Origin: Clostridiaceae bacterium | Lineage (GTDB): Bacteria > Bacillota > Clostridia > Lachnospirales > Lachnospiraceae | Length of the DNA: 64,000 bases | Direction of reading: 5' to 3' | Assembly: GCA_910575435.1 (NCBI GenBank) | Contig: CAJTGI010000008.1 | Span: 97,794 to 161,793, forward strand | In this document: positions 55,903 through 63,973 of the stretch, piece after piece | Position numbering within the stretch: position 1 is the stretch's first letter | Layout of the letters: each line of letters begins with the position of its first letter | Program-made: the position numbers and the translations under genes | The notes under the pieces: model-generated | Seen by the model: only the letters and a program-made list of their open reading frames with translations | Database searches by the model: none | What the model was told of the DNA's origin: nothing

Positions 55903-56190
55903 TTACTCCCACTGTGGGTTCTTGGCAAGAATGGATTCCATAAGCTGCCGGGCAGCTTCCTGATGAAACAGCACCTTCAAAATCTGGCTGACCTGTTCAT
56001 CGGTCACAGCTTCCGGGTGGGGAAAATAGCTTTCCAGCATCGCCCCTCTGGTGCAAAGCCGGTGCGTCCGTTCTTTCCGGGTAAGCTGTTTTATCTGGTG
56101 TTCCAATATCTTTTCCTCATGCTGTGCCCGCCGCAGCTTGGCTTCGGTCTTTTCAATTTCATGGTTGAGCCGTTCCAGCTTTTCACTCAT
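55903..56190 (-). CDS. DUF3847 mobilisation-associated protein
   Basis: 95 residues. The N-terminal half is a coiled coil (EKLERLNHEIEKTEAKLRRA), then HRLCTRGAMLESYFPHPEAV and a short helical end. This is the DUF3847 family, regularly found beside MobA/MobL relaxases and thought to help mobilisation. Its ATG overlaps the stop of the RepA-like gene (shared bases 56187-56190). Confidence 0.8.
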   Translation of the reverse strand: MSEKLERLNHEIEKTEAKLRRAQHEEKILEHQIKQLTRKERTHRLCTRGAMLESYFPHPEAVTDEQVSQILKVLFHQEAARQLMESILAKNPQWE

Positions 56191-56522
56191 AGGTCAACTT
56201 CTTTCCGCGGAATCAATAGATAGATGTGGTTCGGCTCTCCAAAGCCCCGGCGCACCCGCATAATCAATCCGGCGTTCTCCAACTCATTCAGGGAACGCTT
56301 CACGGTCATGCTGCTTCGGCAAAGTTCCTCCGATAATTCCACAATAGGAAAACAGATAAACAGAATCCCGTTGCTGTCCTCCATGCCCGCCATTTGCAGC
56401 GTGTCCAACAGCAGAGCATACAAAACCTTTGCAATATTGCTGATAGGAAGCCGCAGCGCCGCTTTGGGAAGCGGCATACAGGGCGGCAGGGGCGTGTCAA
56501 TCGTCATAAATTCAAAATCCAT
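56187..56522 (-). CDS. RepA N-terminal-like winged-helix protein
   Basis: 111 residues. MPLPKAALRLPISNIAKVLYALLLD and the helix-turn-helix ELSEELCRSSMTVKRSLNELENAGLI match the DNA-binding head of replication initiator A proteins. The C-terminal half of full RepA is missing, as is usual for this version in integrative elements. It is translationally coupled to the DUF3847 gene and starts one base after the small upstream gene ends. Confidence 0.75.
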   Translation of the reverse strand: MDFEFMTIDTPLPPCMPLPKAALRLPISNIAKVLYALLLDTLQMAGMEDSNGILFICFPIVELSEELCRSSMTVKRSLNELENAGLIMRVRRGFGEPNHIYLLIPRKEVDL

Positions 56523-56711
56523 TCAGGCAGGTTCCTCCTTCTTTTTCTTGGCTCGTTTGGATAGATACTGGGGGCATTCCACCACAACCACCCGGAAACT
56601 CTGCTTGCAGGTGTGCTGACATTTCCGGCAAAGGTCATTATAGGTCATACGCCCCCGGTCATTGAGGAAGAAAGCAAGTTCCTTCTTCAACTTTTTCGGC
56701 ATTCTCGGCAT
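56523..56711 (-). CDS. Small Cys-containing basic protein
   Basis: 62 residues behind an AAGGAGG site: PKKLKKELAFFLNDRGRMTY, LCRKCQHTCKQSFRVVVVEC and a lysine-rich end. The C-x2-C-x3-C cluster plus a later Cys could bind one zinc ion. It heads a three-gene operon with the RepA-like and DUF3847 genes. No function is known to me. Confidence 0.65.
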   Translation of the reverse strand: MPRMPKKLKKELAFFLNDRGRMTYNDLCRKCQHTCKQSFRVVVVECPQYLSKRAKKKKEEPA

Positions 56712-57189
56712 AGTGCCTCCTTCATAGAAAACCGCCCATTTCTGCCGTAACAGCGGGAATGGACGGATATGGTTTTTTTGTGTCGTGTTTCGGGACGATT
56801 TTCAAGGAAAATACAGCCGTAGAGCCGCCTTGAAATCTCCCATAGTATTGCGGTTAGGGTATGTTGCTCCCTATGTGATTGTTGCATTTCGGTATCATTT
56901 CAGTGTTCTTTTTGCCGGTTCTCCCTGGTGGCGTTCCTCCCCTGAATCTCACAGCGGCGTATCGCTCCCTTTGGTACGCTCGTCACGGTCAGGGTTCCTC
57001 CATCTCCCTGCCGTAAGTCCTAGCGCTACATCGCCGGGGAAGCATATCCCACACAAGCCGGTCATTCGATTGGAAATATCCATTGATGAATTACTTGTAT
57101 GATAGAACATTTTTGAGCCTTCTGCCGTATGTCCATAAAGTCGGAAAAACCGTAAAAAAGCAGAAATTTCCACGATTAAGGAAATGGTA

Positions 57190-57198
57190 TGGTATAAT
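57190..57198 (+). promoter_or_regulatory. Extended -10 promoter of the Xre regulator gene
   Basis: TGGTATAAT, with TATAAT at 57193-57198, lies 42 bases before the ATG at 57240. No convincing -35 box. The rest of the 528-base gap (56712-57239) carries no gene I can support and presumably holds the divergent promoter for the minus-strand operon. Confidence 0.55.
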
Positions 57199-57239
57199 GT
57201 CATTAGCGGCGGCAAGCCGCAGGGAAGGGGCAACAACTT

Positions 57240-58055
57240 ATGAAACAAAGCATTACGATACAGGAACGGCTAAAGGATTTACGGGTGGAACGGCATTTGA
57301 ATCTGGAAGAATTGGCGGCGACAACCGGCATTTCTAAATCAGCCCTCGGCAGCTATGAAAATGATGATTATAAAGAAATCAACCACGGCAGCCTTGTGAC
57401 ACTGGCGAAGTTTTACGGTGTGTCTACGGACTATCTGCTATGTCTGACGGAAAATAGAAATCACCCAAATACAGCTTTGACGGAGCTGCATTTGAGCGAC
57501 AGCATGATAGACCTATTAAAAAGCGGGCGTATCAATAACCGGCTTCTGTGTGAGATTGCTACCCATGAAAAATTTACGGAATTGATAGCAGATACGGAAA
57601 TCTATGTGGACGGTATGGCGACCATGCGCTTCCATGATATAAATAATTCGCTGGCTACTGTAAGGGCTATGATACTGGAAGAACACCCGGAAGCTGCCGC
57701 AGACCGTTCTTTGAAAATCTTAGAAGCCGGTCAAATAGCAGAGGAAGATTTTTTCTGCCATGTTACACACAAGACATGGGACGCCATTCTTCACGATGTA
57801 CGCAAAGCCCATGAGAATGATATAGAAAGTGCGCCGACAGTCACGCCTGCTGATGAACTGATAAAAGAAGTCCAAAAGGCTATGCGTTCTTCTGGGGATA
57901 AGGTGCAGGAATTTCTGGAAATCTTCTGCAAGGCATTTCAGCTTAAATACAAGCGGCTCTCGGAAGAAGAAAGAACCACTTTAAAAAAGCTGTTCCGAAA
58001 ATCCCCGCTGATAAAACACTCCGGCATGAATTTCCGGCGTAAGGGCTGGAAATAA
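57240..58055 (+). CDS. Xre-family transcriptional regulator
   Basis: 271 residues. Residues 5-70 form a lambda-repressor-type helix-turn-helix (QERLKDLRVERHLNLEELAA, TTGISKSALGSYENDDYKEI, LVTLAKFYGVSTDYLL). The rest is helical and unlabelled and may sense a signal or form oligomers. AAGGGG precedes the ATG. It is divergent from the repA-like operon and probably controls element transfer genes. Confidence 0.82.
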   Translation: MKQSITIQERLKDLRVERHLNLEELAATTGISKSALGSYENDDYKEINHGSLVTLAKFYGVSTDYLLCLTENRNHPNTALTELHLSDSMIDLLKSGRINNRLLCEIATHEKFTELIADTEIYVDGMATMRFHDINNSLATVRAMILEEHPEAAADRSLKILEAGQIAEEDFFCHVTHKTWDAILHDVRKAHENDIESAPTVTPADELIKEVQKAMRSSGDKVQEFLEIFCKAFQLKYKRLSEEERTTLKKLFRKSPLIKHSGMNFRRKGWK

Positions 58056-58061
58056 AAAACT

Positions 58062-58092
58062 GCCGTTGTGGGAATTGTGTTCCTGCAACGGC
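58062..58092 (+). terminator. Terminator of the Xre gene
   Basis: GCCGTTG (58062-58068) pairs with CAACGGC (58086-58092), with further pairing GGAA/TTCC inside, followed by GGCTTTCT. Confidence 0.6.
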
Positions 58093-58121
58093 GGCTTTCT
58101 GTATTGATATTTTTTTGCTTG

Positions 58122-58556
58122 CTATCGTATAAATTTCATTGGAGTAAATCTCATTCCGTCAGATAATTGTTCGCTATCCATATCTATAAAACCTAATTTA
58201 TGATACACTGGAACAGCATAAGGAGATGAATTAACTGTGTATTCGGAATGATTACTGCTGTCCAAAACATATTCCCATAATTTTCTGCCGATACCTTGTT
58301 TATGATATTCAGCTTTTACAAAAAAGCAGCAAATGTGCTTTCGATTCTCTTTTGTGGCAATAACACCCTTTAACTCATCATTGTCATAGGCTCCAAACAC
58401 TTCTAAAGAGTTTACGATTTCATCATTCTCAATGAAATCACGAAATGACCGAATCCCTTCATCAGAATAGTCAGGGGCTTCAAACTGCAAAAAGGTTTCC
58501 CATATTAAACTGATAGCCGCAGCAAGTTCTATTTTATTACTGATTTGCCGTATCAT
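58122..58556 (-). CDS. GNAT-family N-acetyltransferase
   Basis: 144 residues with GNAT features: LKGVIATKENRKHICCFFV, acetyl-CoA loop EYHKQGIGRKLWEYV, and SPYAVPVYHKLGFIDMD. GGGAGGA precedes the ATG. It is cargo at the right part of the first mobile unit, next to a SnoaL-like gene. The substrate is unknown; resistance enzymes occur in this superfamily but nothing here is specific. Confidence 0.8.
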   Translation of the reverse strand: MIRQISNKIELAAAISLIWETFLQFEAPDYSDEGIRSFRDFIENDEIVNSLEVFGAYDNDELKGVIATKENRKHICCFFVKAEYHKQGIGRKLWEYVLDSSNHSEYTVNSSPYAVPVYHKLGFIDMDSEQLSDGMRFTPMKFIR

Positions 58557-58596
58557 CTGTTATCCTCCCTTCGATTTGTCCGAATTAAATCGGCAC

Positions 58597-59007
58597 TCAA
58601 ACAGGTTTTATCATGTGTTGTTCATATAGTGTTTCAAATGTGTTGACGGCTCCGCCATGCTCAACAATTTTACCATCGATAACTTTATCAATATCAACAC
58701 CTGTGAAAGATAAACGTTTGTGTGTTGGCTTTATTCCAGTCCATTCTCCTTCATGGGTTCCTTCCATGATAAATTCAGAAATAACGCAATCCCCATCTTC
58801 ATATTGTCGTATTACCCGCATTGAATAATCGGGATATGTTTGTTTCACGGCTGTAAGATGTTCTTTCATGCCTTCAAGACCTAACGGTATTCTACGTTCT
58901 CCATTGACAAGAACGCAATCTGTTGAAATATACTGCGGAAGTTCTTCAAGCAAATTTTCTGAAACAATGACTTCATAGAAGTATTTTACAAGTTCCTTTT
59001 TATTCAT
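58597..59007 (-). CDS. SnoaL-like/NTF2-fold protein
   Basis: 136 residues from the ATG at 59007 behind GAGGTG. It has the cone-shaped NTF2-like pattern: LVKYFYEVIVSENLLEELPQ, GLEGMKEHLTAVKQTYPDYS, ISEFIMEGTHEGEWTGI and FTGVDIDKVIDGKIVEHGG, as in SnoaL-like polyketide cyclases and ester cyclases. Its substrate cannot be told. A small accessory cargo gene. Confidence 0.75.
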   Translation of the reverse strand: MNKKELVKYFYEVIVSENLLEELPQYISTDCVLVNGERRIPLGLEGMKEHLTAVKQTYPDYSMRVIRQYEDGDCVISEFIMEGTHEGEWTGIKPTHKRLSFTGVDIDKVIDGKIVEHGGAVNTFETLYEQHMIKPV

Positions 59008-59060
59008 ATTGCACCTCAAATCTTTAGTGATTTCCGTCATTTCAAGGCTCTTTCAAAAAA

Positions 59061-59150
59061 TGGTGTAGTAAACGCCTTTTTGAACCGCAGAACCATTGAT
59101 TTTACTGGCTTTTTCAGGACTTTTCAAAATGTTGCCATGGGATTCCCATA
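59061..59150. repeat. Internal attachment-like relic
   Basis: TGGTGTAGTAA (59061-59071), AACGCCTTT and CCATTGATTTTACT follow in the same order as at the right junction (62221-62300). A degenerate core, GTTGCCATGGG near 59131-59142, follows. This looks like the right end of an older insertion, splitting the mobile region into two stacked units. Confidence 0.6.
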
Positions 59151-59164
59151 ATGGTAGCTCTTTA

Positions 59165-59695
59165 TCAAATTGTAATCCAATATCGCAGGATAACACCGCT
59201 TTCACTTAATCCCACTGTATCAATGACCTCTTTTTCTAACACACCACCATTTTTAATAATCGTTTTTTGGGATGCTTCATTCATTTTATCACAAGTTAAT
59301 AACACTCTGGTTTCTCCTAATTGACGGCAAATAGGTAAAATCAATTTAAGCATTTCTGAACCATAACCTTTCTGCCTTTCCGATGGACGAATACTATACC
59401 CGATATTACCACCAAAATTAAAAAGAAAATCTGATAAGGGATGTCGAAAATCAATCATACCTACTACATATTTATCTTTTTGCCGTATGGCTAAAAAAAC
59501 TTCAGATGGAACATATTCGCTTTTGTATTTTTCCTTTAATCTGTTTTCAAAATCAATCCATTCTTCAAACGATTGTACATCTTCAAGTCCTGCACAACCA
59601 TCAAAGCTGTCTCCATGCTGCAACATTTCTTCTTTGTATGCCATAACTTGTTCTGCATATTCTTTTGTTGGTTTTATCAATATAATTTCACTCAT
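59165..59695 (-). CDS. GNAT-family N-acetyltransferase
   Basis: 176 residues related to acetyltransferases with the pattern VVGMIDFRHPLSDFLFNFGG, NIGYSIRPSERQKGYGSEML and LLTCDKMNEASQKTIIKNGG, which resembles the RimJ/RimL-like branch. GGTAGG precedes the ATG. First gene inside the second mobile unit. Substrate unknown. Confidence 0.85.
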   Translation of the reverse strand: MSEIILIKPTKEYAEQVMAYKEEMLQHGDSFDGCAGLEDVQSFEEWIDFENRLKEKYKSEYVPSEVFLAIRQKDKYVVGMIDFRHPLSDFLFNFGGNIGYSIRPSERQKGYGSEMLKLILPICRQLGETRVLLTCDKMNEASQKTIIKNGGVLEKEVIDTVGLSESGVILRYWITI

Positions 59696-59740
59696 AGCAG
59701 CCTACCTTTCTAACAGAAATGTGTCTCAAAACGGCGCTTT

Positions 59741-59956
59741 TCACTCTGTTACGTCACTTTTTTTCAACTCAATCACATCAGAAATGTCACAATTCAAGCT
59801 TTCACAAATGCGAAGTAGTGTTTCCATACTGATATGTTTTTCCTTTCCCATATTGGCAATCATATTTGTGGTAAGACCGGTGGCAAGCCGCAAGTCTTCT
59901 TTTCTCATATTTCGTTCTTTCAGTAAGTTCCAAAGGGGTTGATAGCTTATGTGCAT
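59741..59956 (-). CDS. Small Cro/C1-type DNA-binding protein
   Basis: 71 residues from the ATG at 59956 behind GGCAGGG. A compact helix-turn-helix: WNLLKERNMRKEDLRLATGL, TTNMIANMGKEKHISMETLL, RICESLNCDISDVIELK. It lacks any further domain and probably represses neighbouring genes. Confidence 0.8.
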   Translation of the reverse strand: MHISYQPLWNLLKERNMRKEDLRLATGLTTNMIANMGKEKHISMETLLRICESLNCDISDVIELKKSDVTE

Positions 59957-60001
59957 ATATCGCCCTGCCTTTCTCCCGGTATCGGGGTTCCTGCTTCCCA
60001 T

Positions 60002-60508
60002 TATATCAAAATTCTTGCCAACTCACAAGATTTCTTGACACAGCAGCCGGTTTCGTCTGGATTGTGCTTTTCCTTTCCGCTTTTTCATTACATCTAATTA
60101 GCCATTAACTGGTTTATGCCGAGCTCCACATATCCTTAATCATAGCCTGATGTAATTTCTGTTCGTCAGACCGGAGATTTGCCTCCACCTTCCTTCAGAT
60201 TCCAGCTCACGATGGACACCCTTGGTCTTGGCTATATCCTTCCCACTACTAGGGCGGATTAGGGACTTTAACCCATTAGAAACGTGCGCCGCAAGGCGCA
60301 CAAGAAAAAAGAGAGAACAAGTGCCAGTTTGTTTCACTCTTTTGGGGAATAGTGGTGGCTATCATTATTGTGTTGTTCCTTTATGGTACATAAACATTTG
60401 CACAAAGTAAATATTCCATCTTTGGAGTACTAATATAAGCGGCAACAATCCATTCAAAGGACGCTGCCGCTCTTATTACTACTTATAAAATTATCTCCTA
60501 CTTAATTA
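60002..60508. other. Gene-free stretch with a conserved-looking open frame and hairpins
   Basis: The stretch is more GC-rich than its neighbours. A 65-codon minus-strand frame (60140-60337) reads TKGVHRELESEGRWRQISGL, a phrase I remember from spurious small ORFs in many Clostridia genomes, so I treat it as a repeated non-coding element, not a gene. GTGCGCC and GGCGCAC (60284-60301) form a tight hairpin. AGCGGCA and TGCCGCT (60438-60471) form a stem just past the end of the next gene and may terminate it. Confidence 0.4.
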
Positions 60509-61249
60509 TTAAACAATTTCCTCTGAAATCTCCAATGCTTTCATATATTCAGCTAAATCAATAGCAGGAACTGTCCCCATATTCTGGAGTAATATCAATA
60601 ATTGCAAAAAGAAATACACTAATGATTCTTCTTGGTTGCTTGTTTTTAAATTACTGGTAGGATAATCAAAACAAAAAGCCCCTCCCTGTAAAACACAGCC
60701 ACAATCTATCTGTTGTTTTTCCGTATATTCATTAAGACACTTTTTGAATGGATTTCCAAATGGTTCTTTCCATTCGCTAGTTGTGGTTAATATTCCAGCA
60801 AGAATACGGTGTAAAGGTTTTGGCGGATATACCCCGCCTGCATATGGAATTGAAGCAGACGTTCTGTATAAATTCCGAACACTTTCAGCTTTCTTCCCCG
60901 CATATTCCATATGTGTTTTATTTAAATCCTGTTTAATCTCAAATACTGCATAAACACTTTCTGCCGGAATATACAAAATGCCATTTTGGTTGAATGCTAA
61001 GTATGAATATTGTATATCATATAAAGCAAGGTCTATTTGCTCACTAATATTCCCCTGCGAATCGACAACTGTTGCTTTTGCTGCCTTATACCTTTTAGGG
61101 AGATAATCATCAAACCATTTAATCCAATTTTCTTCAGAATTGTCCCCCTTGTCAACAGGATGATTCAATACATTACTAAATTGGGCTTTTGATATCATAT
61201 CTGCCTGTAAAGCAGTAAACAAACTTTTTAGATTAGGTTTTTTATTCAT
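60509..61249 (-). CDS. DUF6602-like predicted nuclease, partner of the nucleotidyltransferase
   Basis: 246 residues. The central part has NWIKWFDDYLPKRYKAAKAT, then QIDLALYD and VYAVFEIKQD. The Asp and the E-x-K are spaced as in PD-(D/E)XK nucleases, and this arrangement resembles DUF6602. The C-terminal third is helical. It starts two bases after the stop of the nucleotidyltransferase gene, so the two form one transcript. I read it as the likely effector of that pair, possibly a nuclease activated by a nucleotide signal. Direct proof is lacking. Confidence 0.6.
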   Translation of the reverse strand: MNKKPNLKSLFTALQADMISKAQFSNVLNHPVDKGDNSEENWIKWFDDYLPKRYKAAKATVVDSQGNISEQIDLALYDIQYSYLAFNQNGILYIPAESVYAVFEIKQDLNKTHMEYAGKKAESVRNLYRTSASIPYAGGVYPPKPLHRILAGILTTTSEWKEPFGNPFKKCLNEYTEKQQIDCGCVLQGGAFCFDYPTSNLKTSNQEESLVYFFLQLLILLQNMGTVPAIDLAEYMKALEISEEIV

Positions 61250-61253
61250 TTTT

Positions 61254-62017
61254 TCACCAAATTATTGATTCCCAGTATTTTTCACTTAAACTACTGGTTG
61301 CTTGCATCGCTAACTTCTTTTTTTCATTATAACTCAATTCATCAGATAATATATTGTTACTATTTGCCGGGTCAATAATTCTTTTGCTATCAATATTATC
61401 TCGAATGTTTTCAAGCAGAAATCTAAAGTTGTCTGCATACGAATATAAATTCCGTCCCCAAAGGACTTCCATTGCAAAACATTCTAAATATATTGACGGA
61501 AAATCTAAACTATGATTTTCTCTCCATATTTTCAACGCAACAATTTCAGTAATTCTTCCAGAATTTTTTACTTTATGAATGTGTGTATCAATATTTGTTT
61601 TTGTCCATGAATCTGCTTTTCGCCTATATAAGCTATGGTCATTTCCATATTGCCCCTGTCGCTTAGCAGGAACTAAATCCACATCCTTATTTTGATATGT
61701 AATACCTATAGATACATTTTGCTTTCGGGCTGTAATTCCTTGCCGTACCACATAATCATATAACGAATTATATATCTCTTTAAGAGTGTTGCTTGTTGTT
61801 GAACTCAACGAAATAAACAAATCTAAATCAGTTGCAATATCAATAGCTGTTCCTTTTGCTCTTGAGCCTGACAATTTTATATCACATAAACATGTACCAG
61901 CCCAGTTTCTTATGATTTTTTTAATGGTGTTACAACGGTATTATCAGTATAATTATCTATAGTGTCCGGTAATTTGTGCTTTTTCACAATACTTTCAACA
62001 TATTGATTCGCGGTCAT
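61254..62017 (-). pseudogene. CD-NTase-like nucleotidyltransferase, frameshifted near its N-terminus
   Basis: The catalytic pattern of the pol-beta superfamily is complete: LSGSRAKGTAIDIATDLDLF with the two metal-binding aspartates and KDVDLVPAKRQGQYG with the third. HSLYRRKADSWTKTNIDTH and VALKIWRENHSLDFPS match CBASS cyclases (cGAS/DncV-like). The natural start is the ATG at 62017 (MTANQYVESIVKKHKL) behind AAGGA. An A7 run at 61916-61922 puts the next codons out of frame, and adding one A restores PLKKIIRNWAG and a protein of about 254 residues. It is either inactive, phase-variable, or a sequencing artefact. Confidence 0.75.
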
Positions 62018-62220
62018 ATAAACTATCCTTTCTCTTTTCATTTTCAATCACTTCAAAACCGAATACTAATTTATAGCTTTTTACAAGAAATACAGATATC
62101 TCTCAGCCACAATAGTATGGATAATATATTTTCTATCTATTATAACAAAATTTCCTATAAATTTCCACAATAACATCAAAGTCCTCCGTTTTCATTATCA
62201 CATCAAAGTTCTTTCAAAAA

Positions 62221-62333
62221 TGGTGTAGTAGTGGTGTAGTAAACGCCTTTCTGATTCGTAAAACCATTGATTTTACTAGCTTTTCCGGGATTTTCCAAGA
62301 TACTGCCGTGGCAGATGAATAGTATTTTTATTA
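62221..62333. repeat. Right attachment junction (second copy of the phosphatase start)
   Basis: Two TGGTGTAGTA repeats (62221-62242) lead into CCATTGATTTTACTAGC and then the core at 62300-62333, which matches the phosphatase gene start at 49231-49264 in 30 of 34 positions. Read on the minus strand it encodes MQNVIKILFICHG before diverging. Beyond it, CCTTGATTTTAC recurs as it does inside the left end, so another element probably begins here. Confidence 0.7.
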
Positions 62334-62541
62334 CATTTTGCATAACTTGGTATAACTCCGCAAAGCCTTGATTTTACGTTGATAAGGAAGTATACACAAC
62401 AACTTATCACCAACGCTGACAAACAGGGTGCATATAGGTAGGTATGACAGATTACGTTGTACCTACTTATTTTTTGTTGCAGTTTTTATTTATTTCAGCT
62501 AAAATCAATACACAAGATTGTTAGTGAAAGAGAGTGAAATT

Positions 62542-63732
62542 ATGAAAGAAAAGAACAAAAATGAATACAATGCAGAAATGACAATAAATGAGTATTTGTC
62601 ATTACTTCAAATCAAATATGATTGCGAAACAGTATATAGTTTAGCTAAGTCTTTACAGCAAGATGGAGTAACTGGTTTTGGAATTATCCCTTATTTTACA
62701 TTAACGGCAGCTACCATATTAGAAATGCTTTCGTCAAATGAAATAAAACTTGAAATACCATACTCTGCACGAATAAAAGATATTCGCATGAAATTGAAAA
62801 TTTTTGAAGATGGATACAGCAAATCTAAAAGAATGTTATTGGCGATAGATTATCTCCAAAATGAGATTTTTAAAAACCAGCATACTTTTTCTTTTATGAA
62901 AAGCTGGAATATTCATTATAATCTGGGTATTTACACAAATAAGAATAAAATAGTAATTGGAAATACACAATATAATTACTATTTGTTACAAGATAATCGT
63001 TTCTTAAAAAAGAGCCTTAATGAAATTGCTACTGCTTATGAGATTTCTCCTAATAATTTTAACTTAGATGAGCATGTGGGAAAGGAATGTTATCAATATG
63101 CTTATACATGCGCACAATTTATAAATTTCATTCGTTCTGCACTGGAAAGCTTTGACATGCCGGTAACTATAAATTCAAACAAAAATATTGTCGATTTTTA
63201 TTATGCAGATTATAATACAAATCGCAAGTCTGCTCTTTTACCACAAGAGGAAAATGGGAAAGCCATTTTTCTTTATTTACTTCATACTTTATCCACAATG
63301 AATTTTCTTCTATACGTTTTAAACGATTACGAAAAAGATGATTATGGTTGGTGGCTCAAAATAAATTATGTTGTCTATTATTACAGCATACATAAATTAA
63401 CTGATTTACATGAGCATTTTGTACAAAACAAATTGATGACACAAAATATTTCTGATTATTTGAATGAAATTGATGTTAAAAACGCTAAATTTATGAACAG
63501 TACTTTTAGAAATTGTATGATGCACCCAAGTTTGGCAGATAAAAATGGAAATAGTATTATTTCTTCTTCTAAGTTAGATAGACAGAAACCTCTTTTTGGA
63601 TTAGTAGAAACTTGTTTTGACGGAATGGGCTATAAAGACCTTAAAGATTCTGTTATATTAGAAATGAAACGAATATCAAATATATTATCGCAATGGCTCG
63701 AAATACAATCTTTAAGTATAAAGCCACTTTAG
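62542..63732 (+). CDS. Unknown protein with a HEPN-type RxxxxH motif
   Basis: 396 residues from the ATG at 62542; an in-frame TTG at 62518 is less likely. All-helical in appearance, strongly AT-rich. Near residue 335, STFRNCMMHPSLAD contains the R-x4-H spacing of HEPN RNase sites. A YKDLKDSVILEMKRISNILS helix closes the protein. No signal or membrane segment. No family is recognised. Its place at the start of a mobile unit beside other defence-like genes makes an abortive-infection role plausible, as inference only. Confidence 0.45.
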   Translation: MKEKNKNEYNAEMTINEYLSLLQIKYDCETVYSLAKSLQQDGVTGFGIIPYFTLTAATILEMLSSNEIKLEIPYSARIKDIRMKLKIFEDGYSKSKRMLLAIDYLQNEIFKNQHTFSFMKSWNIHYNLGIYTNKNKIVIGNTQYNYYLLQDNRFLKKSLNEIATAYEISPNNFNLDEHVGKECYQYAYTCAQFINFIRSALESFDMPVTINSNKNIVDFYYADYNTNRKSALLPQEENGKAIFLYLLHTLSTMNFLLYVLNDYEKDDYGWWLKINYVVYYYSIHKLTDLHEHFVQNKLMTQNISDYLNEIDVKNAKFMNSTFRNCMMHPSLADKNGNSIISSSKLDRQKPLFGLVETCFDGMGYKDLKDSVILEMKRISNILSQWLEIQSLSIKPL

Positions 63733-63737
63733 TGCCA

Positions 63738-63849
63738 GTTACGCAATAGAACGCCATTTTTGAAGGCAGACATATAAAATCCTTACCCCGTCATACCAAC
63801 GCCCACAAAGCCGCATAAATCAAGGATAAAATACCCTCTATTGCGTAAC
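63738..63849. repeat. Inverted repeat of 13 bases around a 86-base spacer
   Basis: GTTACGCAATAGA (63738-63750) and TCTATTGCGTAAC (63837-63849) are exact complements. They directly follow the preceding gene. They could fold into a long RNA stem or mark integration or protein-binding sites of the element beginning here. Confidence 0.5.
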
Positions 63850-63921
63850 AATCCCCATAATAAATTGAGGGCGAAAGCAGTTTACTGATTTCGTCCTCTT
63901 GACTGCCCAATAGCAAAGGCG

Positions 63922-63973
63922 GGAAAAGCTGTCAAGGGCGCGTAGCGCGAAGTTTACCCTTGACAGCTTTTCC
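63922..63973. other. Long perfect hairpin at the window edge
   Basis: GGAAAAGCTGTCAAGGG (63922-63938) and its exact complement (63957-63973) enclose an 18-base loop that itself begins CGCGTAGCGCG. No T-run follows. Such hairpins are common at conserved ends of Clostridia conjugative elements, so this supports mobile DNA continuing beyond the window. Confidence 0.5.

Noticed and set aside
55620..55928. 102-codon minus-strand frame over the palindrome
   Set aside because: It overlaps the start-side of a real gene and the nested inverted repeats, has no ribosome site, and its translation is low in recognisable structure.
56785..57248. Open frames of 100 codons on both strands
   Set aside because: They overlap each other, lack ribosome sites and fall in the promoter region between divergent operons.
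60140..60337. 65-codon open frame as a gene
   Set aside because: No ribosome site, odd composition, and the translation looks like a recurrent spurious ORF in Clostridia.
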